A DNA stretch of 64,000 nucleotides from Shewanella woodyi ATCC 51908 (GTDB lineage: Bacteria > Pseudomonadota > Gammaproteobacteria > Enterobacterales > Shewanellaceae). The position numbers and the translations under genes were made by a program. Positions within the stretch are counted from its first letter, which is position 1. Each line of letters opens with the position of its first letter. This document shows positions 33,993 through 42,793 of the stretch, piece after piece. The stretch lies in the NCBI RefSeq assembly GCF_000019525.1, contig NC_010506.1, positions 1,488,001-1,552,000 of the forward strand. Direction: 5' to 3'. The notes below the pieces were generated by a model, which was given only the letters and a program-made list of their open reading frames with translations, had not been told where the DNA came from and did no database searches.

Positions 33993-34808
33993 ATGAATTA
34001 TCAAACTTTTCAGCCTCATCCAGATTTAGAATCGCTAATTAGCTGTTATTGGACTTTGGAAGTTCCTTCAACAGGGGATACTCAAAGACAGACTATAGTT
34101 CCTGACGGTACAATCGAAATGGCGTTTATATTGGGGGACGATATAAAACGATATACCTCGGAGAGTCATTTCATTATACAACCTAGGGCTATGGTATTAG
34201 GGCAAAACACGACCTCTTTTAACATTGAGCCGACAGGGTATGTCGATACATTTGCAGTCCGTTTTTATCCTTATGGCTTTGCCAATTTTGTAAATGTACC
34301 TATTAAAACATTGGCAAACAAAGAAACACCAATAGAGATGTTGTTTGAAAAAACAGTAGCCCAAGATTTAGAACAAGAGATTATTCAAGCATCTGACACA
34401 AAACAAAGAATAGAGATAATCGAATTATTTCTTTTGAAGAAACTAACTGAACATACGATGGCTGACAGGATTGTTAGAACAACAATAGATACTTTGCTCA
34501 CAACAAAAGGAGGGACATCGATTAGTGAGATTTTTAAAGACGATCCATCCAAAAGAAGACAACTTGAGAGAATGTTTGTAAACAAAGTGGGTGTTAGTCC
34601 GAAACAGTTAGGTAAATTGATTCGATTACAAAGCGCTTTAAAAATGTTACTTAACGAAGAAGGAGGAACTCTTACCAATATTGCATATGAAAATGATTAC
34701 TACGACCAATCTCATTTTACTAAAGATTTCAAAGATTTTACTGGAGTCAGTCCAAAAGAGTTTTTAGGGAATGAAAATATGGCCCTTTCTTCCATTTTCT
34801 ACAAATGA
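33993..34808 (+). CDS. AraC-family transcriptional regulator
   Basis: A 271-residue transcriptional regulator. The C-terminal 100 residues have the two helix-turn-helix motifs of AraC/XylS proteins, ending with the conserved DQSHFTKDFKDFTGVSPKEF. The N-terminal part (MNYQTFQPHPDLESLISCYW, then PDGTIEMAFILGD) matches the DUF6597-type sensor domain of Bacteroidota-like regulators. It lies between two VOC-protein genes on the same strand, so it may control one or both. Base composition is AT-rich, and the lack of a strong ribosome site (AGGA about 14 bases away) suggests coupling or low expression. Ligand unknown. Confidence 0.88.
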   Translation: MNYQTFQPHPDLESLISCYWTLEVPSTGDTQRQTIVPDGTIEMAFILGDDIKRYTSESHFIIQPRAMVLGQNTTSFNIEPTGYVDTFAVRFYPYGFANFVNVPIKTLANKETPIEMLFEKTVAQDLEQEIIQASDTKQRIEIIELFLLKKLTEHTMADRIVRTTIDTLLTTKGGTSISEIFKDDPSKRRQLERMFVNKVGVSPKQLGKLIRLQSALKMLLNEEGGTLTNIAYENDYYDQSHFTKDFKDFTGVSPKEFLGNENMALSSIFYK

Positions 34809-34894
34809 ACTGACTCTGTCGCATTTTTACAATTTCCTTCCCCGATATCTGTTTAATCTTGCCTCTGCATTCCAACTAGTCAATATGAGGTTAC

Positions 34895-35000
34895 ATGAGC
34901 AAAGTAGTATCTAGATTCTGTCTTACGCTTGCTATGTTAACTTTTTAGCACACAGCTTGTCTTAGCGCAGGTAGAGTTAATTAGAAAAACAGAAGAGTGA
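34895..35000 (+). pseudogene. Decayed remnant of an exported-protein gene
   Basis: ATG at 34895 opens a 17-codon frame reading MSKVVSRFCLTLAMLTF, then a TAG. If one T of the five-T run at 34942-34946 is removed, the frame continues STQLVLAQVELIRKTEE to a stop at 34998. Joined, this is a textbook signal peptide with cleavage after VLAQ or before it. So the beginning of a secreted protein has suffered a frameshift in a T run, and the body of the gene is gone. It lies between an AraC gene and a VOC gene. Confidence 0.5.
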
Positions 35001-35028
35001 CTTAACCATAATTTAAAGTGGAGAGGGT

Positions 35029-35397
35029 ATGAAAAATTATATTTCAATTTTTGAAATTCCAGCAGCAGATATTTCACGTGCAATCGAATTTTATCAAGCA
35101 ATCTTGAATATTAGTATTGAAAAAATCAACATGCCAGATATGGAGATGGGCCTATTCCCTTATGAAGAACAAGTGGTTACTGGTGTCATCGTGAAAGTAG
35201 AAAGTTTTCAACCTTCTGCAGAAGGTGTGACTATTTACCTAAATGGTGGAGACAATCTTCAAGTCATTCTGGACAAAGTTGTGAAACATGGCGGAAAAAC
35301 CATTGTTTCCAAAACAGCCCATGCTGATGAAAGTGGATATTTTGCAATTTTCCATGATTCGGAAGGAAATAGAATAGGACTACACTCGCCAAATTAA
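35029..35397 (+). CDS. VOC-fold (glyoxalase-like) protein, second copy
   Basis: A 122-residue protein with one VOC domain (beta-alpha-beta-beta-beta, twice), starting MKNYISIFEIPAADISRAIEFYQ and ending FHDSEGNRIGLHS. It is clearly related in fold, not closely in sequence, to the VOC protein at 33449. The ribosome site GGAGAGG is strong. The upstream AraC gene and the decayed exported gene remnant separate it from that protein. The family commonly has a putative metal-free binding role in small-molecule resistance or isomerisation. Its similarity to proteins of Bacteroidota and to YybH-like proteins is only an impression. Confidence 0.85.
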   Translation: MKNYISIFEIPAADISRAIEFYQAILNISIEKINMPDMEMGLFPYEEQVVTGVIVKVESFQPSAEGVTIYLNGGDNLQVILDKVVKHGGKTIVSKTAHADESGYFAIFHDSEGNRIGLHSPN

Positions 35398-35767
35398 TTG
35401 AAAAATGGATGTATAACAAAGGTTTTTGTTGAGAGGATCAGACTGAAGACAAATAGACCAGCACCAACACATGAGTAGGGGAAACCTGCTAAGAAGGTTT
35501 TGTCTAAAAATGAGTCTATCGTATCTTGGAAAGCTAACTCGAAGAGATACTCACGTAGAAGCCAGTATTAGGTGTTAACTTAGCTGTGCTCTCTGTTTAA
35601 CTCAGGCAGAGAAACTGGGATTGAGTACCTTCTATGCTATAACTCATTGTTGAGACATTGCTTTACTGTTAGTCTTGGGTGATTAAAGTACTAGCAACCT
35701 GTTCCTATTAAGACCGTTCTTATTCGGAATTCAGCCTGATATACTGTTAAATGCCAAGGAGTATACA
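35398..35767. other. Intergenic region before the nucleotidyltransferase gene
   Basis: No convincing gene. A candidate -10 box TATACT (35740-35745) lies 22 bp before the next start codon with only a weak -35. A short open frame of 35 codons from 35470 was judged not real. A small hairpin TCTCTG/CAGAGA is present near 35595-35618. Nothing else was recognised. Confidence 0.45.
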
Positions 35768-36547
35768 GTGCGTACTGAGATATTGGAAAATCTTAAAACT
35801 CTAGAAATTAAAGAGAACATTAAAATACTGTATGCATGTGAGTCGGGCAGTCGAGCGTGGGGATTTCCATCAGCTGACAGTGACTATGATGTTCGTTTTG
35901 TATATATTCGAAATAAGGATTGGTACCTTAGAGTTGATTATGAATATTGTAGAGACGTAGTTGAAAAACCTATTAATGATTTATTAGATATCAGTGGTTG
36001 GGACTTGAAAAAAGCACTTAAGCTTCTTAGAAAATCAAACCCCGCACTAATTGAATGGTTCAATTCGCCAATTGTCTATCTGCAAAATGATAAATTTACA
36101 GAGGCTTTTAAAGAGTTAATACCAATTCTCTATTCACCACGCTCTTGTTTTTACCACTACTCACATATGGCCAGTGGAAATTTCAGAGAATATCTACAGG
36201 GTGAAACAGTAAGAATTAAGAAGTATTTCTATGTCCTTAGACCTATTCTAGCGATGCAATGGATCGAACAAGATCGCGGTGTTGTTCCAATGGAATTTGA
36301 AGTACTAGTAGATGAATTGGTGCATGATGAAACCCTAAAGTCTGCAATTCAAAAGTTACTTGAAGATAAGCGTAAAGGTTTTGAAAGTGCATACCTTCCT
36401 AGAATTGATGTTATTAGTGACTTTATCAGCTCAGAGTTAGAAAGGTTTAAGGATAAAGCACAAGAGCAACAAAAATCTGAAACAGATTTTAGTAAATTAA
36501 ACCCATTCTTCATTGATGTTTTAAATGGCGAATACGGCAGCTTATAG
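35768..36547 (+). CDS. RlaP-like predicted nucleotidyltransferase
   Basis: A 259-residue protein of the DNA polymerase beta-like nucleotidyltransferase fold, matching the PF10127-type group called RlaP, proposed to act in RNA repair. The catalytic region is GSRAWGFPSADSDYDVRFVY (27-46), with the GS pair and the DxD aspartates D39 and D41 and a third acidic residue expected further on. The C-terminal half is helical, ending in a lysine- and glutamate-rich tail. A GTG start is supported by AAGGAG. It stands alone without the RNA ligase partner known from other RlaP loci, in an AT-rich stretch, so a different role is possible. Confidence 0.85.
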   Translation: MRTEILENLKTLEIKENIKILYACESGSRAWGFPSADSDYDVRFVYIRNKDWYLRVDYEYCRDVVEKPINDLLDISGWDLKKALKLLRKSNPALIEWFNSPIVYLQNDKFTEAFKELIPILYSPRSCFYHYSHMASGNFREYLQGETVRIKKYFYVLRPILAMQWIEQDRGVVPMEFEVLVDELVHDETLKSAIQKLLEDKRKGFESAYLPRIDVISDFISSELERFKDKAQEQQKSETDFSKLNPFFIDVLNGEYGSL

Positions 36548-36632
36548 GCGTTGAAAGAAAAACTAAACAGTGAGTATACAAAACAAAGGGGTCGTAGCCC
36601 ATTAGCTAAAAATCGAAGAAGTAAACAACTCA

Positions 36633-36722
36633 GTGTGAATGCGGCTGTGGGCTTCGGTTTCAAGGATGAAACCGCAGAGCGGCCAAGGATGGCTTCACAG
36701 CGTCCCGCAGAAGTATTCACAC
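36633..36722 (+). repeat. 90-bp nested-hairpin element with two CAAGGATG loops
   Basis: The ends GTGTGAAT (36633-36640) and ATTCACAC (36715-36722) pair. Inside, GCGG pairs with CCGC and CTGTG with CACAG. Two hairpins follow: CGGTTTCA/TGAAACCG (36655-36674) with loop AGGA, and GGCC/GGCT (36681-36694) with loop AAGGAT. A third small hairpin CTGCA/TGCAG follows at 36726-36738. The element looks like a dispersed repeat; small frames across it were rejected as genes. It fills most of the gap 36548-36842. Confidence 0.7.
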
Positions 36723-36842
36723 ATTCTGCATGCTGCAGGCAATAAACAACACTTCAGCACTGGTCTCCAACAACCCTTCAAGTACCAATCCAACCCAATG
36801 AACCCAGCAAAAAGATACTTAAAAACGTGTTATCCGACAAGT

Positions 36843-37316
36843 TCAATCAGCTTGTATTTGCCCCACCAACAACACTGGTGCAGCATCCAGCTCATTGGCA
36901 TCCATCATGGCAGCGATACGCTCGACCGATGAGAGAAGTTGGCTTTGCTCCCACTCTTCAAGGTTTTGGTAGCGGGTAATAAAGTGCTCCTGCAGAGGTT
37001 TTGGCGAGTGACTGAGTAGTGCTTTACCTGTTTCACTTAAGGAGAGGTGAACCTTACGCTTGTCAGTTTCACTGCGGGTTCTTATGACCAGTTCACGGCT
37101 CTCTAATCTGTCGATAATGGTGGTGACGGTGGCAGGGCTTAATGCAACCTCTTTGGCTATCTCTTTGGCCAATGGGGCTTCAAGTTGTTCAATGCATTGC
37201 ATCACCATAAGCTGGGGGCCAGTTAAACCGGATTGCTTATTGAGTTGGCGGGAGTGTATATCGATAGCTCGGATCACTCGGCGTAGTGAAATCAATAGTT
37301 GCTCATACTTTTCCAT
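36843..37316 (-). CDS. MarR-family transcriptional regulator
   Basis: A 157-residue winged-helix regulator of the MarR type, which usually dimerises and releases DNA on binding small phenolic or other ligands. The domain is complete: an N-terminal helix (VIRAIDIHSRQLNKQSGL), the recognition helix region (LAKEIAKEVALSPATVTTIIDRLESREL) and the wing (RTRSETDKRKVHLSLSETG). It lies on the same strand as, and 116 bp downstream of, the terminator of the choline-related operon, so it is separately expressed. It may regulate a neighbouring gene such as the porin or the bet operon, but no operator was identified for it. Confidence 0.9.
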   Translation of the reverse strand: MEKYEQLLISLRRVIRAIDIHSRQLNKQSGLTGPQLMVMQCIEQLEAPLAKEIAKEVALSPATVTTIIDRLESRELVIRTRSETDKRKVHLSLSETGKALLSHSPKPLQEHFITRYQNLEEWEQSQLLSSVERIAAMMDANELDAAPVLLVGQIQAD

Positions 37317-37365
37317 AACCTTTCCTTTGCCGTGAGATTCAACGCTGCTCTGTGTAGAGCGAATA

Positions 37366-37410
37366 AAAATGCGGTATAACGCATGATGCCTGAGCGTTAT
37401 ACCGCATTTT
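37366..37410 (-). terminator. Terminator of the bet/porin transcription unit
   Basis: AAAATGCGGTATAACGC (37366-37382) pairs over 17 bases with its complement (37394-37410), followed by T residues on the plus strand and A/T on the other. It ends the minus-strand unit containing the porin gene. Confidence 0.93.
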
Positions 37411-37432
37411 TTAGTGGTTGAGCAAGGTTTGC

Positions 37433-38140
37433 TTAAAAATCAAAGGTTCTAGCAATAGAGAGTACAACACGGGTATCGGCCGTATCCATCTCCATGCTGG
37501 TGTCTTCAACGGCAAGATTGAAGTCAAAACCTTTTAGGTTAGTCATATATTCTGCGCGGAAGTGGTTGTAAGACTCATCACCTTCCCAGGCAAATTTGTT
37601 GATATCTTTTGATGTTGAGCGGTCAATACTGACACGGATATCATGACCTTCGGCAAGGGTAAAGGTGTGTGCTGCCATCATGATGTAGTGACCTGCATCG
37701 GTGCCAAAGTAATCCCAGGTGTACCAGAAGTTAAGCTCACTCTCACCGATTGATGAGCTGTAACCCAGTTTAGCGTAAGCCTCTGGGTACTGGTACTCAT
37801 CTGAAGCATCATCACCATGGTAGGTGTAATAGGCGATACCGGTATCGAATGAAACGCGGTCGTTTAGTTGGAAGTATTTTCCAACGTAAAAATCTAACTC
37901 TAACCAAGTATCATCAGCTGAGCCAAAATCAACATTTGAAGCCCATGACCCCACATACCAACCTGAATCTGCTGCGTAATCGAGACTTGCCTGCAGAGCT
38001 GGCTTGTTATCTGTTTGGCTTACACCGTTAAAGGTGTAGTCAGATGTGGCTGTAACGGTTGAGCTAACGCCTGCTATCGCTGTAGTTGGTAGTGCTATTA
38101 GGCCGACTAGTGCGAGTTTTTTTATGGTGTTTTTCATCAT
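37433..38140 (-). CDS. TorF-family putative porin
   Basis: A 235-residue outer-membrane protein with a signal peptide (about 1-23, ending AIAG) and the motif TVTATSDYTFNGVSQTDNKPA, the hallmark of the Gcw_chp/TorF family of proteobacterial putative porins (TIGR02001). The rest alternates strands of about 10 residues, as in a beta barrel, and ends in phenylalanine (SIARTFDF), the usual barrel terminus. It starts 11 bp after the BCCT choline transporter on the same strand, in the betaine operon, so it may let choline or betaine enter through the outer membrane. That role is inferred only from gene order. Confidence 0.88.
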   Translation of the reverse strand: MMKNTIKKLALVGLIALPTTAIAGVSSTVTATSDYTFNGVSQTDNKPALQASLDYAADSGWYVGSWASNVDFGSADDTWLELDFYVGKYFQLNDRVSFDTGIAYYTYHGDDASDEYQYPEAYAKLGYSSSIGESELNFWYTWDYFGTDAGHYIMMAAHTFTLAEGHDIRVSIDRSTSKDINKFAWEGDESYNHFRAEYMTNLKGFDFNLAVEDTSMEMDTADTRVVLSIARTFDF

Positions 38141-38151
38141 TTCCCTTTCTT

Positions 38152-39369
38152 TTAGTTAGCTAATTCTATTTTGCTGAAATCAATTTTGTTCTCTTTAGGC
38201 GAACGCTCAATGGCTGCAACCTTCTTGTACTTAGTGGCTAGGATATAACCGAAACAAGCTAAGATAAGGCCTATGGCTAGTGCGCCAACCCATTGGATCT
38301 GTAGAAAGTCTAGTTTAAACAGCAGAGTTAACCCGCTCATCAGCGCGATGTTGCCTAAGATGTATTTGGTTTTACCGAAACGCTCAACCGTTAGGTTAAG
38401 GTTATCTGTGTAGAGTCGTATTAATGAGTCGAGTGAGTTCACCACAAAGGTGATGCCCACAACCACCATAGCCAAGTTATAGAAACCTGTGGTGGCTATC
38501 TCGTTGGCGCTATAGTAGTAAAGCACGGTGAACCATACGGCGATTGGCAGTGATGGGAATACCATCATGGCTATCAACACTTGGTATGTTTTTAAGCCGC
38601 CAACAAAGCGCGAGGTGAACTGGCCAATCATGATGCTCCAAGCAAACCACCAGAATAGATAGAACTCATGGTAATCATTCATTGGCAGAACAAAGTGATG
38701 AATATTGCCGAAGTAGTCGCCAATCATAGCAAAGGTAGTGAAGAACTCACCGACACCTGAACCTTCAGAGAGGAAAGCGCCTGCCCACATGATGAGGATC
38801 AACGCCATAAATAACCAAGTACTGGCTAAGCTGAGTATGCGTACATAACGTATGCTGGTACTTGAGTAGACCGCTGCGGCAATAATCACAAATACAATAA
38901 GGTAGAAGCTGCTGACGATGGTCTCACCGTCGCCCATCTCTGGTAAATACCAAGGCAAGTTGGTTAATAGCAGATAAGCGGTAAAGGCACAGGTGCCGAT
39001 AATCACTAAGTTATTAATAAACTTGATAAGTGGGATCTCAAAGAATTTAACTCTTGGCTCTATGACGCAGAAGTAGAAGCAAGTTAAAAAGTAAAATGCC
39101 CAGATTAAGAAGGCCCAGAAGCCAAACTCTATGGCTAAGGGGTTAGTGAAACCATACTCAGGGCTCGCGCTTAAGTCGGCATAACCTGCAAACTCGGTAA
39201 GCGGGAACATGATGAGCCCGACATCTAATCCAGATGTGAATAAGATGGCGATAAAGGTAAAGGTGCGCACAGGTGTGACACCGATACATTCAACATTGCC
39301 CCAGCGATAGATCACAAAGGCGATGGCCGCGAAAGTAAATAGTATTCCTATAGTAAGCCAAGTCGTCAT
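38152..39369 (-). CDS. Short BCCT-family (choline/betaine) transporter
   Basis: BCCT transporters carry choline, betaine or carnitine across the inner membrane. This 405-residue protein has ten or so hydrophobic helices and the BCCT-type aromatic motif FWWFAWSIMIGQFTSRFVGG (the WWxxWxxxxGxFxxRxSxG position). It is about 100 residues shorter than usual, and aligns as a lacking part of the N-terminal helices, so it may be a reduced member or a natural short clade. It lies between betA and the porin gene. Transport of choline is likely from context, since betA and betB oxidise choline. Confidence 0.85.
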   Translation of the reverse strand: MTTWLTIGILFTFAAIAFVIYRWGNVECIGVTPVRTFTFIAILFTSGLDVGLIMFPLTEFAGYADLSASPEYGFTNPLAIEFGFWAFLIWAFYFLTCFYFCVIEPRVKFFEIPLIKFINNLVIIGTCAFTAYLLLTNLPWYLPEMGDGETIVSSFYLIVFVIIAAAVYSSTSIRYVRILSLASTWLFMALILIMWAGAFLSEGSGVGEFFTTFAMIGDYFGNIHHFVLPMNDYHEFYLFWWFAWSIMIGQFTSRFVGGLKTYQVLIAMMVFPSLPIAVWFTVLYYYSANEIATTGFYNLAMVVVGITFVVNSLDSLIRLYTDNLNLTVERFGKTKYILGNIALMSGLTLLFKLDFLQIQWVGALAIGLILACFGYILATKYKKVAAIERSPKENKIDFSKIELAN

Positions 39370-39470
39370 TATCGAACTCCTAGCTTAATTGTTTTGCAAA
39401 ACATAAGGTTATTTCCTAGTTTTTATTTTTGTTAGGCCAGAGAACAGCAAATTTTGGCTGCAGGAATCCC

Positions 39471-39609
39471 TCAAGCCTTAATTATCGTTTTCACGAAAGT
39501 TAAGGCTTGATAGATTTTATCTGGCGATTAGGGCCATTTAGCCTTTCAGCTTAGGCTGGCCTTATGCCTGTACTGGTGAATTTGCCAATTAGGACAATTG
39601 GCAAAATTC
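39471..39609 (-). repeat. Inverted repeats in the betA-BCCT gap
   Basis: Three inverted repeats fill the 253-bp spacer. TCAAGCCTTAA (39471-39481) pairs with TTAAGGCTTGA (39500-39510). AGCCT/AGGCT with flanking GCC/GGC lies near 39530-39560. GAATTTGCCAATT (39578-39590) pairs with AATTGGCAAAATTC (39596-39609). The last is a possible weak terminator or attenuator between betA and the transporter gene. Confidence 0.6.
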
Positions 39610-39622
39610 CCCAGTTAAGGTG

Positions 39623-41320
39623 TTATCTTGCTGCTGAGCTATGCCTTTGTTGAGTCTGCCAGTTATTGCTAATGGTGACTGAGGCAGCACTTGGCGCTAA
39701 TGGTGTGTTACCTAAAATCAGATCGGCAGCTCGCTCGGCTAACATGATGGTCGGTGAATTAAGGTTGCCATTGGGAATGGTCGGAAAAATAGAGGAGTCA
39801 ACCACTCTAAGTCCCTGTAGACCATGCACTCGCGTTTGTGAGTCAACCACTGCCATCGCATCTTCGCCCATCTTGCATGAGCAGGAGGGATGATAGGCAC
39901 TCTCTACGCTGCGTCTGACAAAACTGTCTATCTCTTCATCGGTTTGCACACTGATGCCCGGTTGGATCTCTTCACCGCGGTACTGATCCAGTGCTGGCTG
40001 ATTGATAATCTCTCGTGTCAGGCGAACGCAAGCGCGAAACCCTTCGATATCATCACTGTGTGATAGGTAGTTAAAGAGAATATTGGGCGGGGTGTGGGGA
40101 TCATTTGACACCACTTTTACACTGCCGCGACTCTTAGGTTTGTTATGGCCGATATGCACCTGAAAACCATGGCCTGCAAAGGCCTCTTTGCCATCGTAAC
40201 GCATCGCCGCTGGTAGGAAGTGGTACTGAAGATCTGGCCACTCAAGTCCCGCTTTAGAGCGAATAAAGCCACAGGATTCAAAATGGTTGGTGGCTCCAAG
40301 ACCTGATTTATTGAGTATCCAGCGGGTGCCGATAAACAGCTTGTTTAACGGATCAAGCTTGCCGTTGAGCGATATGGGCTTAAGGCACTTAAACTGAAAA
40401 TAGAATTCGAGATGGTCTTGTAAGTTCTCACCTACGCCCGGCAGCTCGTGTACCTGCTCTATGCCTGCATCAGCGAGTGTTTGAGCTGCACCGATACCTG
40501 AGAGTTGCAATATATGTGGTGAGCCGATGGAGCCTGCTGATAGCACAACCTCTTTACTGGCGCTTACTTCAATATGCTGGCCTTTACGCTCAAAACGAAC
40601 ACCAACTGCTTTTTTACCCTCACCTTCGTTGGTACTAAATAGTACCTTGTGCACTAAGGCATGGGTGATAACCGTGAGGTTGTCGCGCTTCATTGCAGGT
40701 CTTAGATAGGCGTTTGAGCTTGACCAGCGCACGCCGTTTTTAACTGTCATGTGCATCGGGCCAAAGCCCTCTTGCTGCGCGCCGTTATAGTCGTTTGTCG
40801 CTAGATATCCCGCATCAACACCTGCATCAACAAACGCCTGATAGAGCGGGTTTTTCATATTGTTGCCGTTATTAACGCCTAATGGACCATCAACGCCACG
40901 ATATTCATCTTCGCCAAAGGCCCAGCTTTCCGCTTTTTTGAAGTAGGGCAGGCAGTGGGCATAATCCCAATCTTTGGCTCCCTCTTGTTGCCACTCATCA
41001 AAATCACGGGCATGACCACGGACATAGACCATGCCGTTGATCGATGATGAGCCACCGAGCACTTTGCCTCGTGGGCAGTGCATACGGCGGTTATCAAGAT
41101 AGGGCTCAGCTTGGGTTTCAAACTGCCAAGCGTATTTCTTGGTGTTCATTGGAATTGAGAGCGCCGTTGGCATCTGAATAAAGATGCTCTTATCACTGCC
41201 ACCGGTTTCGAGCAGCAATACCTTGTTGCTTGGGTCCTTTGATAATCGGTTTGCTAACACGCAGCCTGCGCTGCCTGCGCCAACAATAATGTAATCATAA
41301 TCAGTTGTGGATTGGGTCAT
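39623..41320 (-). CDS. betA: Choline dehydrogenase BetA
   Basis: BetA is a membrane-associated FAD enzyme of the GMC family that oxidises choline to betaine aldehyde (and can do the next step). The N-terminal [14 protein letters not shown] (13-26) is the FAD-binding loop, [19 protein letters not shown] is the first GMC signature, and the catalytic histidine is in [12 protein letters not shown]. Length 565 matches E. coli BetA (556). The ribosome site AAGGAG is ideal. It begins 9 bp after betB ends, continuing the order betI-betB-betA. A 253-bp spacer with inverted repeats follows before the transporter gene. Confidence 0.97.
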   Translation of the reverse strand: MTQSTTDYDYIIVGAGSAGCVLANRLSKDPSNKVLLLETGGSDKSIFIQMPTALSIPMNTKKYAWQFETQAEPYLDNRRMHCPRGKVLGGSSSINGMVYVRGHARDFDEWQQEGAKDWDYAHCLPYFKKAESWAFGEDEYRGVDGPLGVNNGNNMKNPLYQAFVDAGVDAGYLATNDYNGAQQEGFGPMHMTVKNGVRWSSSNAYLRPAMKRDNLTVITHALVHKVLFSTNEGEGKKAVGVRFERKGQHIEVSASKEVVLSAGSIGSPHILQLSGIGAAQTLADAGIEQVHELPGVGENLQDHLEFYFQFKCLKPISLNGKLDPLNKLFIGTRWILNKSGLGATNHFESCGFIRSKAGLEWPDLQYHFLPAAMRYDGKEAFAGHGFQVHIGHNKPKSRGSVKVVSNDPHTPPNILFNYLSHSDDIEGFRACVRLTREIINQPALDQYRGEEIQPGISVQTDEEIDSFVRRSVESAYHPSCSCKMGEDAMAVVDSQTRVHGLQGLRVVDSSIFPTIPNGNLNSPTIMLAERAADLILGNTPLAPSAASVTISNNWQTQQRHSSAAR

Positions 41321-41329
41321 ATCAGCTCC

Positions 41330-42793
41330 TTAAAATGGACTTTCAAGGGGCTGCATACCCACATAAACCGCTTTGATCTGGGTGTAAGCTTTTAGGGTTT
41401 CACTGCCATTTTCACGGCCAATTCCCGACATCTTGTAACCGCCAACGGGCATCTCGGCTGGTGAGGCGCCATAGGCATTGATCCAGCAAATACCAGCTTG
41501 CATCTGATGAATAACGCGATGGGCACGGGTGATATCTTGGGTGAACACGCCAGCAGCTAACCCTAAACGGGTATCGTTAGCACGGCGGATCACTTCATCT
41601 TCATCGTTAAATGGCAGCACGGACATCACAGGACCAAAGACCTCCTCTCTGCTCAAGGTCATCTCGTCACTGCATTGGCCAAAAATGGTTGGGGCAACAA
41701 AGTAACCACCTGGACAGTTGTTAGGGGTTAGCGCATGGCCACCTGCGAGCAGCTCGGCGCCCTCAGATTTACCAATCTCTATGTAATTTAAGACCTTGTT
41801 TTGATGCTCTTTAGAGATAAGCGCGCCAAAATTCGTCTCAGGATCCATGGGATCGCCACACACGATATTCTCTTGAGTACGTTTAAGAAGCTTCTCGATA
41901 AACTTAGGGTAGATATCTTGCTGCACAAAGACGCGAGTTCCGTTAGTGCAGATCTCACCTTGGGTATAAAAGTTACCTAACATGGCAGCTGACACCGCAT
42001 TATCTATATCGGCATCATTGAAGATGATTAACGGTGACTTGCCGCCGAGCTCCATAGTGACCTCTTTGAGCGAAGTCGCTGCTGCCGCCATCACTTTCTT
42101 ACCTGTGCCAACTTCACCAGTGAAAGAGACTTTGGCAATCTCATCATGATTGGTTAGCCAAGCACCGACACGACCATCACCTTGGACGACATTAAATACC
42201 CCATCAGGAACGCCAGCTTGGGTAAAGATCTCTGCAAGCTTAAGTGCGCCCAGTGGTGTCTCTTCAGATGGCTTAAAGATCATGACGTTACCGCATGCCA
42301 GTGCAGGTGCTGATTTCCAGCAAGCTATCTGTAGTGGGTAGTTCCAAGCGCCAATACCTGCACAGATGCCCAGTGGCTCGCGGCGGGTATAATAAAAGTC
42401 ATCGCCGACACTCTGCTGATTGCCTTCGATACTGGGGGCTAGTCCTGCAAAGAATTCGATTGAATCCGCTCCGGTAACCACATCGACAACGGATGCTTCC
42501 TGCCAAGGTTTTCCTGTGTCTTGTACTTCAATGGCTGCAAGCTCGTCATTTCGCTCCCGAAGCAGTGCTACAGCGTTAAGTAGAACGCGACTGCGCTCCA
42601 TGGCAGTCATCTTTGACCAAGTTTTGAATCCCTCTTTAGCGCTTTCAATGGCGGCTTGTTGGATCTTCTCATCGGCAACTTCAACTAAATAGTTCACTTT
42701 TCCATTGGCTGGATTAATGACTTCAAAGGTTTCTCCGCTCTCATTATGGAGCGCTTTTCCGTGGATATAATTTGGATAAACAACTAGTGACAT
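41330..42793 (-). CDS. betB: Betaine aldehyde dehydrogenase BetB
   Basis: BetB oxidises betaine aldehyde to glycine betaine with NAD+, giving the osmoprotectant. The 487 residues include the NAD-binding GEVGTGKK region, the general base E248 (in VTMELGGKS) and the nucleophile C282 in [10 protein letters not shown]. Its N-terminus [14 protein letters not shown] fits BetB. The start overlaps the betI stop region by 10 bases, and a GGAG ribosome site lies inside betI, so translation is coupled. Together with betA it makes betaine from choline; osmotic and choline-dependent regulation is expected through BetI. Confidence 0.97.
   Translation of the reverse strand: MSLVVYPNYIHGKALHNESGETFEVINPANGKVNYLVEVADEKIQQAAIESAKEGFKTWSKMTAMERSRVLLNAVALLRERNDELAAIEVQDTGKPWQEASVVDVVTGADSIEFFAGLAPSIEGNQQSVGDDFYYTRREPLGICAGIGAWNYPLQIACWKSAPALACGNVMIFKPSEETPLGALKLAEIFTQAGVPDGVFNVVQGDGRVGAWLTNHDEIAKVSFTGEVGTGKKVMAAAATSLKEVTMELGGKSPLIIFNDADIDNAVSAAMLGNFYTQGEICTNGTRVFVQQDIYPKFIEKLLKRTQENIVCGDPMDPETNFGALISKEHQNKVLNYIEIGKSEGAELLAGGHALTPNNCPGGYFVAPTIFGQCSDEMTLSREEVFGPVMSVLPFNDEDEVIRRANDTRLGLAAGVFTQDITRAHRVIHQMQAGICWINAYGASPAEMPVGGYKMSGIGRENGSETLKAYTQIKAVYVGMQPLESPF

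Noticed and set aside
35470..35577. Possible 35-codon gene in the gap before the nucleotidyltransferase
   Set aside because: No ribosome site, no family, and the reading frame is about what chance gives.
35580..35640. Integron attC-like site
   Set aside because: A GTTTAAC-like core was noted, but the partner core and the hairpin spacing are missing and no integrase is present.
36551..36932. Two small plus-strand frames of 64 and 97 codons across the hairpin element
   Set aside because: They lie over the structured repeat, run into the MarR gene on the other strand, and lack ribosome sites or family resemblance.
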